Shown here: piece by piece, positions 53,059 through 62,474 of the stretch | Position numbering within the stretch: the first letter of the stretch is position 1 | How the letters are laid out: each line of letters starts with the position of its first letter | DNA from: Bacteroidota bacterium | Lineage (GTDB): Bacteria > Bacteroidota > Bacteroidia > Chitinophagales > Chitinophagaceae | Length of the DNA stretch: 64,000 nt | Direction of reading: 5' to 3' | NCBI GenBank assembly: GCA_016183765.1 | Contig: JACPEA010000013.1 | Location: 434,001 to 498,000, forward strand | Notes under the pieces: generated by a model | Databases searched by the model: none | Told to the model about the DNA's origin: nothing | What the model saw: only the letters and a program-made list of their open reading frames with translations | Position numbers and translations under genes: made by a program

Positions 53059-53742
53059 ATGTTAGCAGATATCCTTTTATCTTCTTTTCACTGGAGTCAG
53101 TTATTGCAACCTCAGTTCTATATTGAACACGGTGGCCTGTGGCTGATCTTGTTTGTTGTATTTGCAGAAACAGGACTGTTCGCTGGTTTTTTCCTGCCGG
53201 GCGATAGTCTTCTGTTCGTTGCCGGTATCTACAGTTCCAATATCGCGAACGAGATCATTGCAACCGATAATGAGTACCTGGGACTGGCTACCTTGCTGGT
53301 GCTGATCTCAGCTGCCGGTATTGCCGGTAATATGGTGGGTTACTGGTTCGGACGCAAAGTGGGGCCGGCCATGTATGGCTGGAAAGAGAACATGCTCTTC
53401 AAGAGAAAATACCTGCGGCAGGCGCATGATTTTTATGAAAAACACGGTGGCGGGGCCATTGTGATCGCCAGGTTCATTCCCATCATCAGAACCTTTGCAC
53501 CGATCGTGGCAGGTATTGTGGAAATGGATCGTAAAAAATTTGTCTTCTTTAATATTGTGGGTTGCGTAGCCTGGGTATTCAGCATGCTGTTCGGGGGGCA
53601 TTTTTTACAGAAATGGATACTGTCTGAGTTTGGCTTTGACCTGAAAGACCATCTGGAAGTGATCGTTCTGGGAATTGTACTGGTGACCACATTCCCCATT
53701 ATTTATAAACTCGTTTTTCATAAGGAGAAGGAGGAGAATTAA
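53059..53742 (+). CDS. DedA family (VTT domain) membrane protein
   Basis: A 227-residue membrane protein of the DedA/VTT family, several members of which flip undecaprenyl phosphate or phospholipids. Conserved parts are FVVFAETGLFAGFFLPGDSLLFVAG, GNMVGYWFGRKVG, and FYEKHGGGAIVIARFIPIIRTFAPIVAGI, which carries the conserved Arg residues. It follows the symporter by nine bases and is probably co-transcribed with it. An 8-bp tandem repeat starts at its stop codon. Confidence 0.94.
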   Translation: MLADILLSSFHWSQLLQPQFYIEHGGLWLILFVVFAETGLFAGFFLPGDSLLFVAGIYSSNIANEIIATDNEYLGLATLLVLISAAGIAGNMVGYWFGRKVGPAMYGWKENMLFKRKYLRQAHDFYEKHGGGAIVIARFIPIIRTFAPIVAGIVEMDRKKFVFFNIVGCVAWVFSMLFGGHFLQKWILSEFGFDLKDHLEVIVLGIVLVTTFPIIYKLVFHKEKEEN

Positions 53743-53772
53743 TGAGTGAATGAGTGGATGAGTGAATGGGAT
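53741..53772. repeat. Tandem 8-bp repeat AATGAGTG behind dedA
   Basis: Units AATGAGTG (53741-53748), AATGAGTG (53749-53756), GATGAGTG (53757-53764) and a degenerate fourth copy AATGGGAT. It begins inside the dedA stop codon and ends 19 bases before the MFS start codon. No inverted partner is present. Confidence 0.85.
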
Positions 53773-53791
53773 GATTTGCTAAAACCGATAT

Positions 53792-55054
53792 ATGTCTGGA
53801 AAAAAGTTTGGGGTCTTCTCTGTGCCGGTGATTGTGGCGGCTCTTGGGTATTTTGTAGATATCTATGACCTGCTGCTGTTTACCATTGTGCGTGAACCCA
53901 GTCTGCAGGGCATAGGCATTGTATTGACCGATAAGGCGCAGGTGATTGCGGCCAGTACCCGTATCATCAACTGGCAGATGGTGGGTCTGCTGATTGGTGG
54001 CGTGATCTGGGGAACCATCGGCGATAAAAAAGGAAGACTCAGTGTATTGTTCGGCTCGATCGCTTTATACTCCATTGCCAATTTTTTAACGGGATATGTA
54101 CAAACCGTTGATCAGTATGCGTGGGCACGGTTTGTTGCCGGCGTGGGCCTGGCAGGTGAACTCGGCGCCGGGATCACCCTGGTTAGCGAATTACTTCCCA
54201 AAGAAAAAAGAGGAGTAGGTACTTCTTTAGTGGCAGGTATCGGTCTTTTTGGGGCTGTGTTCGCTTATTTCATTTACAAAGGAACGAATGACTGGCGGCT
54301 TTGCTACAAAATAGGGGGAGGTTTGGGAATTGTATTGCTGCTGTTGCGTATCTCTGTTGCAGAAAGTGGCATGTTCCACCAGGTAAAACAGCAGGCGGGT
54401 GTACAGCGTGGCAATTTCCTGATGTTCTTTAACAATAAAAAGAGGTTCAAAAAATATTTCCTGGCCATCCTCATCGGTCTGCCCACCTGGTATGTTATCG
54501 GTATCCTGGTGAACCTGAGTAACCGATTTGCAGGTGAGTTATATGGCGAGAACCATGTAGAAAGCGGCCGGGCCATCATGTATGCCTATGTGGGAATTGC
54601 TGTGGGGGATATCCTGATAGGACTGGTTAGCCAGTATTTCAAGAGCCGCAAAAAAGCTTTGTTATGCTTTTTCATCCTTTGCATCTTGTCGCTGGTACTT
54701 TTCTTCAGCGCCTTTAATAATAACGATACCCGCATGTATGCGATCTGTGCCATGTTGGGTTTCAGTACGGGTTTCTGGGCCATTTTTATTACTATGGGGG
54801 CGGAACAGTTCGGAACCAACCTGCGTGCTACCGCCGCAACCACCATCCCCAATATGGTGCGTGGTGCCTTGCCGCTGATCAACCTGATGTTCCTGGACCT
54901 TTTCCAGAAAACATGGGGTTGGGGACTGATCCAGAGCGGTATCATTACCGGTGTGGTGGTGATGAGTATCACGATCGTTGCTTTCTATTTTACAGAAGAG
55001 ACCTTTCATAAGGACCTGAATTACGTTGAGACCGAGTATCCCCTGACACCCTGA
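53792..55054 (+). CDS. MFS transporter (sugar/acid:H+ symporter-like)
   Basis: A 420-residue major facilitator with about 12 helices. Signatures are the loop 2-3 motif GTIGDKKGRLSVLFGS, then ARFVAGVGLAGELGAGITLVSELLPKEKRGVGT in helices 4-5, and FSTGFWAIFITMGAEQFGTNLRATAATTIPNMVRG in the C-terminal half. This last pattern fits the metabolite:H+ symporter group; the substrate is unknown. It lies 49 bases after dedA and shares its strand with four further genes, so it may belong to the same transcription unit. Confidence 0.9.
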   Translation: MSGKKFGVFSVPVIVAALGYFVDIYDLLLFTIVREPSLQGIGIVLTDKAQVIAASTRIINWQMVGLLIGGVIWGTIGDKKGRLSVLFGSIALYSIANFLTGYVQTVDQYAWARFVAGVGLAGELGAGITLVSELLPKEKRGVGTSLVAGIGLFGAVFAYFIYKGTNDWRLCYKIGGGLGIVLLLLRISVAESGMFHQVKQQAGVQRGNFLMFFNNKKRFKKYFLAILIGLPTWYVIGILVNLSNRFAGELYGENHVESGRAIMYAYVGIAVGDILIGLVSQYFKSRKKALLCFFILCILSLVLFFSAFNNNDTRMYAICAMLGFSTGFWAIFITMGAEQFGTNLRATAATTIPNMVRGALPLINLMFLDLFQKTWGWGLIQSGIITGVVVMSITIVAFYFTEETFHKDLNYVETEYPLTP

Positions 55055-55076
55055 GTCCCTGAAGGGTGAATTAAAG

Positions 55077-55084
55077 TATCTTTA
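55077..55084 (+). promoter_or_regulatory. Likely -7 element of the GT9 gene
   Basis: TATCTTTA differs from TAnnTTTG at one position and ends seven bases before the start codon at 55092. Confidence 0.3.
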
Positions 55085-55091
55085 CCTCATC

Positions 55092-56141
55092 ATGTCTGGC
55101 GATCATCACGAAGAATGGAAATCAACTGCAGACTCATCTCCGGGTGAGCGGAGGCGTAAATTCCTCATCATCCGTTTTTCTTCCATTGGAGATATCGTGC
55201 TCACTTCACCGGTGATCCGGTGTCTGAAACAACAGGTTCCGGGTGCGCAAGTACATTTTCTCACCAAGGAAAGTTTTCGTGGCCTCGTCAGCAATAGCCC
55301 GTATGTAGATAAAGTGCAGGTGCTGGGCGCCAGCTGGGACCTGATGATGCACCAACTGGCATACGAAGAGTATGACTACATCATTGACCTGCACCATAAC
55401 CTGCGGACACTTCGGATCAAACGTGCTTTACCGACTGCCAGGACTTTTTCTTTTAATAAACTGAATATTGAAAAGTGGTTGTTCACGACTTTCAAAATAA
55501 ATCGCCTGCCACAGGTGCATATTGTAGACCGTTATCTCAGCACCCTGAAAAGTTTTGGTGTGGTGAACGATGGTAAGGGGCTGGATTATTTCCTGCCTGA
55601 AAAGGACAAAGTGACGGTGAAGGACCTGCCTGCTTCCCACCTGTTTGGTTATGTTGGTGTGGTGATCGGTGCGGCGCTGGCAACCAAAAAACTGCCGGTG
55701 CATAAACTGAAAGAATTGTGCGGGCAGATACATTATCCCATCGTATTATTAGGTGGCCCCGAGGACAGGGCCGCGGGAGAAGAGATCGCAGCCGTGGATT
55801 CCATCAAGATCTATAATGCCTGTGGCAAGTTCAGCCTGAACGAGAGTGCCGATCTTGTGCATCGGGCGCACCTGGTGATCACACACGATACCGGACTGAT
55901 GCATATTGCCGCTGCCTTTAAAAAGCCGATCGTGAGTGTTTGGGGAAATACCGTGCCTGAATTTGGTATGGGACCTTATTACGGTAATGAAACGGTGAAC
56001 AGCGAGATCTCCGAAGTAGCTGGCCTCCGTTGCCGTCCCTGCAGTAAGATCGGATATAAAAAATGTCCCAAGGGCCATTTCAACTGTATGGAGCGGCAGG
56101 ACCTCACCCACCTGAGTTCACTGGTGAAAAAATATCTCTGA
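55092..56141 (+). CDS. Glycosyltransferase family 9 (lipopolysaccharide heptosyltransferase-like)
   Basis: A 349-residue GT-B enzyme of family GT9, which transfers heptose or related sugars in lipopolysaccharide core synthesis. Typical stretches are FLIIRFSSIGDIVLTSPVIR (N-terminal Gly/Asp motif), YDYIIDLHHNLRTLRIK, VVIGAALATKKLP, and AHLVITHDTGLMHIAAAFKKPIVSVWG, the nucleotide-sugar site. The C-terminal RCRPCSKIGYKKCPKGHFNCM holds four cysteines as in many GT9 proteins. No other lipopolysaccharide gene is adjacent. Confidence 0.93.
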   Translation: MSGDHHEEWKSTADSSPGERRRKFLIIRFSSIGDIVLTSPVIRCLKQQVPGAQVHFLTKESFRGLVSNSPYVDKVQVLGASWDLMMHQLAYEEYDYIIDLHHNLRTLRIKRALPTARTFSFNKLNIEKWLFTTFKINRLPQVHIVDRYLSTLKSFGVVNDGKGLDYFLPEKDKVTVKDLPASHLFGYVGVVIGAALATKKLPVHKLKELCGQIHYPIVLLGGPEDRAAGEEIAAVDSIKIYNACGKFSLNESADLVHRAHLVITHDTGLMHIAAAFKKPIVSVWGNTVPEFGMGPYYGNETVNSEISEVAGLRCRPCSKIGYKKCPKGHFNCMERQDLTHLSSLVKKYL

Positions 56142-56186
56142 AACACGATGGCTTCCGGAAAGCCCATCCGTATGTTTCAAAAAAGA

Positions 56187-56210
56187 TCCCCCTGAATTGC
56201 TTCAGAGGGA
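56187..56210 (-). terminator. Intrinsic terminator of the TonB receptor gene
   Basis: TCCCCCTGAA (56187-56196) pairs with TTCAGAGGGA (56201-56210), one mismatch. On the minus strand it runs into TCTTTTTTG. Confidence 0.75.
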
Positions 56211-56240
56211 TGGGTCCAAAACTCAACTGCTAATCAACTG

Positions 56241-58664
56241 TTACTTTATTCGCTTGCTTTCGCTTTCAAGACCGGTTTGGCGCTGACGGGCTGCTTTTAC
56301 CTGGTTGCTTCCAAAACGATAGGTGAAGTTTACCCGTACTGTCTGGCTTTCCCAGGCTCCACGGCCTTTGATATACAGTCCGCCAAAATCACTCAGGGAT
56401 CTCCATGGATTGGTATGAAAGATATCGGTGGCTGTCACTTTTATCGTTGCTTTTTTCTGCATCAGCTGTTTCTGGAAACCGATGTCGATACCACCCTGTG
56501 ATTTTGTTTTCCAGGTAGCACCCCAGATGGATGGGCCACTGAACCAGCCGCTCAGTTCGGCGCTCCAGTCTTTGCCCAGTGTAAAGGTTTGCTGCATGTA
56601 GGCACCATACAAAGGGATCTCGGTATGCACTTCTTTGGAGCCAACCTTACCGTTGAATATCTGGTAGTTGTACCAAACATTCGCATAACCGTTCCACCAC
56701 TTGGCTATCGGCAGGGGAGAGCCAATGCTGAAGCTGATGATCTGCTGTGTAGCCAGGTTCTGCTGCTGCAGGAAGGTTGCATTGCCGGCCGTATCAGTGA
56801 TCTGGGTGGCGTAGTCTTTTACATGGCTGTAACCAACTGTGGTATTGATGGCCGACTTGAATGTATGTGTAAGTTCAATATTGTTGGTGTATTGCGGGCG
56901 TAAGAAAGCATTCCCTTTCTCATAGGTCAGTTCATCCAGTTTGTTCTCAAACGGGTTCAGGTCCTGGTAACTTGGTCTGTCGATCCTGCGGCTATAAGTC
57001 AGGTTCAGCGTATTCTTCTGGTTCACAGTCCAGGTGATGGCTGCGCTTGGGAACAGATTGATATATTTTCTTTTTACAGTGTTATCGGCCTGAACGATAC
57101 CGTCTGCACGGGTCAGTTCTCCTTTGCTGTTGGTTTGCTCTGCCCGTAAGCCGGTTTGTATGCTCCATTTATCGTTGAACTTGCGCTGATAATTGATATA
57201 AGCGGCATTTACATTTTCTGTATAGGCGAAGCTGTTGCTGCGGCTCAGCTGTTTTACCGGCGCACCATTCACATCATTGAAGAAGTCGAAGGTGTTGATC
57301 GTTTTTACGTATGAGAACTTGGCCCCATATCCCAGTTTACCTTTCCATTTGTTTTGCTCTACATCAATTTTAGAAGTGTAGATGTCAATATCGGTAGGGG
57401 TATAGTTGCGGTTGATCACCTGGTGTAGGAGCGCACCGTTCTGATCCAGGTAATTGTTGGGCTGGTAACTGCGGCCAACACCACGGAACAGTCCGTAGTC
57501 AGCATCCACATTGATCTCCAGGCCACTGGTATCAGCATACCGGTAGTTCAGGTTGGCATTGACATTGGTGCGGCTGCCGGGAATGGAATTGGCGGCTTTC
57601 AGGCTTTTCACAAACTGGTTGCCGGGCTGATAGTACACACCGGTGATGCTGTTACTGGTCCACTCTGAGTTGCCAAAACTACTGGTCACAAGTGCGCCTA
57701 AAGTGCTCTTGCTGTTGATGAAATAATCGGCACCTGCTTTCAGGTTCAGGTTCTTGTTATAATTGGCATTTGTGCTGTGCTGGTCATAGATGGAATCTCT
57801 CTGTACGCGGTACAGGCTAAGGTCGTTCTCGTACCTGCCAATATTGCCACTTACATTACTGAACAGGTTTATATATTTATCGCGATAGTTCAGGTTTACG
57901 GTACCATTGCCTTTAGGCGTGATACCTTGTGTAAAACCTGCACTTACACTGCCATTTGTGCCGAATTTCCGGTTCTTTTTCAAGCGGATATTGATGATGC
58001 CCGCATTACCGCTGGCATCATATTTGGCGCTGGGGTTACTGATCATCTCTATCGCTTCCACATCGTTGCTGTTGATGCCTTTGAGATAAGCTGCCAGGTC
58101 TTTGCTGTTCATCTGTGTGGGTTTACCATCGATGTAGATCTTGACCCCGGTCTTTCCCTTCATGGAAATATTATCATTGTTATCTACCTGTATACCAGGA
58201 CTTTTTTGCAGTAGCTCCAACGCATTACTTCCTGTGGCATTGATGCTGTTTTCAACATTGAAGACGGTCTTATCTGCTTTGATCTCGATCAATGGTTTAC
58301 GCGAAACCACGGTTACGTCCTGCAGTTTTTTGGCTACCGCTATGAGTGAGGCTGCAGGCGCCTGGAGATTTTGTCCGTCCTGAAGAGTAAAACTTTCTGA
58401 ATAGTTCACTTCATAACCTATCAGGTTGTAACTGAGCAGGAATTTTCCTGTTCTGGCCGAACTGATCTGGTATTTGCCATCAGTATCTGTGATATCCGCT
58501 TTTACCAGGCTGCTGTCTTTTGCCTGTAACAGGGATACGCTTACCGCCTGTAAAACTTTGCCAGCATTATCTTTTACGCTACCGCTGACCGTAATACCGC
58601 TTTGTGCAAAACCGGTCGTGGTCAAAGCGAGCACCATTATGGCTATTAATCCGAGTTGTCTCAT
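56241..58664 (-). CDS. TonB-dependent receptor, outer membrane beta-barrel type
   Basis: An 807-residue outer membrane protein. ATG at 58664 gives the signal peptide MRQLGLIAIMVLALTTTGFAQ; the frame continues 59 codons upstream without a signal or homology. A carboxypeptidase-regulatory domain covers about 23-110 (ITVSGSVKDNAGKVLQAVSV). A plug-like domain with KLQDVTVVSRKPLIEIKADKTVF and the typical GVKIYIDGKPTQMNSKDLAAYL follows, then an OMP_b-brl_3 barrel with RRIDRPSYQDLNPFENKLDE. It differs from SusC proteins and has no SusD partner. Substrate unknown. Confidence 0.92.
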   Translation of the reverse strand: MRQLGLIAIMVLALTTTGFAQSGITVSGSVKDNAGKVLQAVSVSLLQAKDSSLVKADITDTDGKYQISSARTGKFLLSYNLIGYEVNYSESFTLQDGQNLQAPAASLIAVAKKLQDVTVVSRKPLIEIKADKTVFNVENSINATGSNALELLQKSPGIQVDNNDNISMKGKTGVKIYIDGKPTQMNSKDLAAYLKGINSNDVEAIEMISNPSAKYDASGNAGIINIRLKKNRKFGTNGSVSAGFTQGITPKGNGTVNLNYRDKYINLFSNVSGNIGRYENDLSLYRVQRDSIYDQHSTNANYNKNLNLKAGADYFINSKSTLGALVTSSFGNSEWTSNSITGVYYQPGNQFVKSLKAANSIPGSRTNVNANLNYRYADTSGLEINVDADYGLFRGVGRSYQPNNYLDQNGALLHQVINRNYTPTDIDIYTSKIDVEQNKWKGKLGYGAKFSYVKTINTFDFFNDVNGAPVKQLSRSNSFAYTENVNAAYINYQRKFNDKWSIQTGLRAEQTNSKGELTRADGIVQADNTVKRKYINLFPSAAITWTVNQKNTLNLTYSRRIDRPSYQDLNPFENKLDELTYEKGNAFLRPQYTNNIELTHTFKSAINTTVGYSHVKDYATQITDTAGNATFLQQQNLATQQIISFSIGSPLPIAKWWNGYANVWYNYQIFNGKVGSKEVHTEIPLYGAYMQQTFTLGKDWSAELSGWFSGPSIWGATWKTKSQGGIDIGFQKQLMQKKATIKVTATDIFHTNPWRSLSDFGGLYIKGRGAWESQTVRVNFTYRFGSNQVKAARQRQTGLESESKRIK

Positions 58665-58781
58665 AAGAAGGGTTGTTGTGTTGAGCTTATGTGACGCAAA
58701 GGACTTTGAAATGTTACAGTAAAAGAGGTGATTAAGGATGAGCTGTGTTAATCGGCGGATAAACGGCAGAAAAATACGGAC

Positions 58782-58811
58782 AAAAAAAGCCGGCAGATTT
58801 TTTCTGCCGGC
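58782..58811 (-). terminator. Intrinsic terminator of mdh
   Basis: GCCGGCAGA (58789-58797) pairs with TCTGCCGGC (58803-58811), nine bp. On the minus strand it is followed by seven T. Confidence 0.9.
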
Positions 58812-58856
58812 TCCTGTTTTTACCGTGATGTTTTCAATCACATATTCGTGTGATTC

Positions 58857-59786
58857 TTATAAAGTTTTCAATACATCGTTCATGCTTCGTACAGCATCGG
58901 CGCTTTTGTTGAAAGCTGCCTGCTCTTCTGCATTCAGACCAAAATCAACGATCTTCTCCCAACCATTGCGACCGATCACTACCGGAACACCGAGGCAGAT
59001 ATCTTTCTGTCCGTATTCGCCATCCAGGCTCACGCAGCAGGTGAACAGTTTCTTTTCATCACGTACGATGCTCTCTACCAGGGCAGCTCCGGCGGCGCCG
59101 GGTGCATACCAGGCAGAAGTTCCCAGTAATTTGGTAAGTGTTGCACCGCCTACCATGGTATCTGCAACGATCTGTTTCTGTTGTTCTTCGCTCAGGAACT
59201 TGCTAACGGGAACGCTGTTCCAGGTTGCCATGCGAATCAGTGGGATCATGGTTGTATCGCCATGACCGCCCACCACTACTGCGTTCAGGTCAGCCTGACT
59301 GCAACCCAGGTGCTGGCTCAATTGATATTTGAAACGGGCACTGTCGAGTGTGCCACCCATGCCGATGATACGGTTTTTGGGTAAGCCGGTAGACTGCAGG
59401 GCCAGGTAGGTCATGGTATCCATCGGGTTGCTGATCACGATGATGATGGCATCGGGTGAATATTTCAGGATATTCTCTGTTACGCCTTTTACAATTCCTG
59501 CATTGGTACCGATCAGTTCTTCACGGGTCATGCCGGGTTTACGGGGCAAACCGGAAGTGATCACCACTACATCGGATTTCGCTGTTTTGGAGTAATCATT
59601 GGTGCTGCCGGAAATGCGTGTATCAAAACCGAGCAGGGCAGCGGTCTGCATCATGTCCTGTGCCTTACCTTCTGCAAAACCTTCTTTGATATCCAATAAA
59701 ACCAGTTCATCTGCCAGTTGGGCACGGGCAATATTATCGGCACAGGTAGCACCCACGGCACCAGCACCTACAACAGTTACTTTCAT
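58857..59786 (-). CDS. mdh: Malate dehydrogenase
   Basis: Oxidises malate to oxaloacetate with NAD in the TCA cycle. The protein has 309 residues, the LDH-like MDH type. It begins MKVTVVGAGAVGATCADNIA with the Rossmann GxGxxG, and has DVVVITSGLPRKPGMTREEL, VVISNPMDTMTYLAL and the catalytic GGHGDTTMIPLIR with the active-site His. A perfect -7 element TACCTTTG lies 37 bases upstream. It stands alone between the TonB receptor and the thioredoxin-fold gene. Confidence 0.97.
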   Translation of the reverse strand: MKVTVVGAGAVGATCADNIARAQLADELVLLDIKEGFAEGKAQDMMQTAALLGFDTRISGSTNDYSKTAKSDVVVITSGLPRKPGMTREELIGTNAGIVKGVTENILKYSPDAIIIVISNPMDTMTYLALQSTGLPKNRIIGMGGTLDSARFKYQLSQHLGCSQADLNAVVVGGHGDTTMIPLIRMATWNSVPVSKFLSEEQQKQIVADTMVGGATLTKLLGTSAWYAPGAAGAALVESIVRDEKKLFTCCVSLDGEYGQKDICLGVPVVIGRNGWEKIVDFGLNAEEQAAFNKSADAVRSMNDVLKTL

Positions 59787-59822
59787 AAAAAAGAGTATTT
59801 AAATGAGGAATTTTTTACGCTG

Positions 59823-59830
59823 CAAAGGTA
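59823..59830 (-). promoter_or_regulatory. -7 promoter element of mdh
   Basis: TACCTTTG on the minus strand is a perfect TAnnTTTG match, 36 bases before the start codon. Confidence 0.5.
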
Positions 59831-59864
59831 GGGGTAACAGGCATGGAATGGTGCAAAAAACAGA

Positions 59865-60380
59865 TTAATTCCGGTTCACCAGGGCCACCAGGCCGGCAGC
59901 ATCAGGAATAGGGGTGTTTTCTGTATCGAACACTGATTCGAGCAGCCCATTTTTATCATACACGGCAAGGAATGGGGTGTATTTTACCCGGTAAAAGGCA
60001 GGAACAAAATACTTGGGGTCCCTGCCAATGCGTACGTTGGGAAAACGGTCCAGCCCGTAATATGCGGCAAATCCCCTGATATCTTCCAGCGGTTTGTAGG
60101 CGATGAATACGAAAAAAGCGGTTTTGAGGCTGTCCATATGCTGCACAATGTCTTTGGCTTCCTCCTGGCAATGCCCGCAATCGGGCGAAAAATAGATGAG
60201 GATGGTGTGGTTGTACTTAGGCAACTGCTCTTTGGTGAACCAACTGCTGTCTGTGAGCTGTATCGTGAATGCCGGGATCGTGGGATCTTTTGTATAGGGT
60301 GCCTGGTTGTCTGGTTTACCCTGGGCATACAAAGTTGCGCCGGTGAGTATCATAAGCAGAAAAAAGACTACCTGTTTCAT
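59865..60380 (-). CDS. TlpA/AhpC-type thioredoxin-fold secreted protein
   Basis: A 171-residue exported protein with a signal peptide (cleaved near TLYAQ) and a thioredoxin-like domain. The active-site pair is C68-x-x-C71 in FSPDCGHCQEE, and the cis-proline segment is probably RVKYTPFLAVYD. It resembles small periplasmic redoxins that reduce or oxidise envelope thiols. It lies 27 bases after the MlaF-like ATPase gene, on the same strand. Confidence 0.9.
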   Translation of the reverse strand: MKQVVFFLLMILTGATLYAQGKPDNQAPYTKDPTIPAFTIQLTDSSWFTKEQLPKYNHTILIYFSPDCGHCQEEAKDIVQHMDSLKTAFFVFIAYKPLEDIRGFAAYYGLDRFPNVRIGRDPKYFVPAFYRVKYTPFLAVYDKNGLLESVFDTENTPIPDAAGLVALVNRN

Positions 60381-60407
60381 ATCCCTTTGTTTCTTGGTCA
60401 GGCCTGG

Positions 60408-61193
60408 TTATTTATTTTTTTGCAACTCGCCGGCTTCCATCATCCGCATCTGTTTGGCATCCTGCAGGAATTCGGAAGCGAAGATGAAGTTATTCAACAG
60501 TTCATCCTTACTGAAAATGATATCCTTGTTGCTTCCTTCCCATTGTTTGCGGCCCTGGTGCAGGTACACGATGTGGTCTCCGATCTCCATCACGCTGTTC
60601 ATATCGTGCGATACTACTACGGTGGTGATATTGTATTCGCGTGTGATCTCCAGGATCAGTTTATCGATGACCATGGAAGTTTGAGGGTCAAGGCCTGAAT
60701 TGGGCTCATCGCAAAACAGGTATTTGGGATTCAGTACGATGGCGCGTGCAATGCCCACCCTTTTTTTCATACCGCCGCTGATCTCGGAAGGGTAACGTTT
60801 GTGGGCGTCTACCAGGTTTACGCGGGCCAGTACCTCATCTGCCCGTTTCTTTTTCTGGGCCTGTGTCCAGTTGGTGAACATGTCCAGCGGGAACAATACG
60901 TTCTGTTCCACCGTCATCGAATCAAACAGGGCCGTTCCCTGGAACAGCATGCCGATCTGCTGGCGAAGCATTTTGCGCTGCTCATTCTCCATCGTCAGCA
61001 TTTCCTCGCCATTATACAGGATCGAGCCTTTTTCGGGACGAAACAAGCCTACCATACATTTGGTAAGTACCGTTTTACCACTGCCGCTGCTACCGATGAT
61101 CAGGTTGCATTTACCGGCTTCCATAACGGCGCTGATCCCGTCCAGGATCACCCGGCCGTTAAACTCTTTGTGTATGTTCTTTATTTCGATCAT
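60408..61193 (-). CDS. ABC transporter ATP-binding protein, MlaF-like
   Basis: A 261-residue ABC ATPase. Walker A is GSSGSGKT (34-41), the Q-loop lies in QQIGMLFQGTALFDSMTVEQN, the signature is EISGGMKKRVGIARA near residue 138, Walker B is YLFCDEPNSGLDP, and the H-loop is VVVSHDMNSVME. The pattern fits the MlaF (lipid-asymmetry, retrograde phospholipid transport) subfamily. The permease MlaE and substrate protein MlaD normally lie next to it; here the neighbours are lysA and a redoxin, so the partners are elsewhere or beyond the window. Confidence 0.9.
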   Translation of the reverse strand: MIEIKNIHKEFNGRVILDGISAVMEAGKCNLIIGSSGSGKTVLTKCMVGLFRPEKGSILYNGEEMLTMENEQRKMLRQQIGMLFQGTALFDSMTVEQNVLFPLDMFTNWTQAQKKKRADEVLARVNLVDAHKRYPSEISGGMKKRVGIARAIVLNPKYLFCDEPNSGLDPQTSMVIDKLILEITREYNITTVVVSHDMNSVMEIGDHIVYLHQGRKQWEGSNKDIIFSKDELLNNFIFASEFLQDAKQMRMMEAGELQKNK

Positions 61194-61249
61194 GCAGGTG
61201 CAAGATAACTTTCTTTTTGACCCCGGAACCGAAACGAAGGTTAATCGGT

Positions 61250-62464
61250 TTATAAAACTTCTACCTGGTTACGCAGCAGGTCCTCAAACGAGTCCCTCCG
61301 GCCGATCAGGTGAGCCTGTCCATTGATCACCAGTACCTGTGCCGGTCTGAAGCGGGAGTTGTAGTTACTGCCCATCTCAAAACCATAGGCTCCGGCATTG
61401 TAGAATACCAGCCGGTCTCCTTCGCGGATCTCGGCAATAGAACGGTCAGTGGCAAAAGTATCCGTTTCGCAAATGTTGCCTACAACGGTATACGGGCGCC
61501 TTGGTGCATCCGGGTTGCTGATGTTTTCTATGCGGTGATAGGCTTCGTAAAACATGGGTCTGATCAGGTGGTTGAATCCACTGTTCACCCCGGCAAAAAC
61601 GGTGTTGCCGTTTTGTTTCATCACATTCACTTCCGTGATAAAATATCCGCATTCGCTTACCAGGAACTTTCCGGGTTCGAACCAGGCTTCAAATTCGCGC
61701 TGGTAGGTCTGTTTGAGCCTGTTCAGCACTTCGGCCACTTTTTGTCCCAGCAGCGGAACATCGGTACCGGTTTCTCCTTCCTTATAAGGGACTTTGAACC
61801 CGCCGCCCAGGTCCAGGAAACGCAGTTCGGGGAAATGCGGAACCAGGTCAAAAAAGATATCGGCTACTTTCATGAACACTTCCACATCCTTGATCTCACT
61901 GCCGGTATGGATGTGCAGACCTGCAATGAACAGGTTCTCTTTTTGTATGAGTGCCAGTATCTGGTCAAGCTGTTCAATAGGGATACCGAACTTACTTTTC
62001 TCATGACCGGTAGAGATCTTCAGGTTGCCGCCTGCCATGATATTGGGGCGAAGGCGTATACCTACCGGGTAGGAGTGACCGTATTTTTTCCCGAATTTTT
62101 CCAGGTTACTGAGGCTGTCGATATTCACATTCACGCCCAGTGTCACCGCTTCCTCAATTTCGCTGAAAGCGATGCCATTGCTGGTGTAGAGCACATTCTC
62201 CCTGTCGAAACCGGCGTGTAAGGCCAGTTTCACCTCGTTAAGGGAGCTGCAGTCGATATTGCAGCCCAATGAACGGATATGTTTCAGGATATTGGTATTG
62301 GTCAATGCCTTGCTTGCATAGAAAAAACGGGTGGGGCACTGATTGAATGCCTGTTTCAGTTTGCCGAACTGTTCAGTGATCTTTTCTGCATGGTACACAT
62401 ACACGGGAGTGCCAAACTCATTGGCGATCCGGGTCAGTTGCTCGTTTGATAGGGTTGTAGACAT
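61250..62464 (-). CDS. lysA: Diaminopimelate decarboxylase
   Basis: Converts meso-diaminopimelate to lysine. The 404-residue enzyme starts MSTTLSNEQLTRIANEFGTP; the frame continues 36 codons upstream through a repeat-like stretch with no homology. The PLP lysine lies in RFFYASKALTN near residue 50, the fold-type III motif is GLHIHTGSEI, and the glycine loop is LDLGGGFKVPY. The active-site Cys region is NICETDTFATDR and the substrate region FYNAGAYGFEMGSNYNSR. It follows scpB by 108 bases. Confidence 0.95.
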   Translation of the reverse strand: MSTTLSNEQLTRIANEFGTPVYVYHAEKITEQFGKLKQAFNQCPTRFFYASKALTNTNILKHIRSLGCNIDCSSLNEVKLALHAGFDRENVLYTSNGIAFSEIEEAVTLGVNVNIDSLSNLEKFGKKYGHSYPVGIRLRPNIMAGGNLKISTGHEKSKFGIPIEQLDQILALIQKENLFIAGLHIHTGSEIKDVEVFMKVADIFFDLVPHFPELRFLDLGGGFKVPYKEGETGTDVPLLGQKVAEVLNRLKQTYQREFEAWFEPGKFLVSECGYFITEVNVMKQNGNTVFAGVNSGFNHLIRPMFYEAYHRIENISNPDAPRRPYTVVGNICETDTFATDRSIAEIREGDRLVFYNAGAYGFEMGSNYNSRFRPAQVLVINGQAHLIGRRDSFEDLLRNQVEVL

Positions 62465-62474
62465 GTTGCGTATC

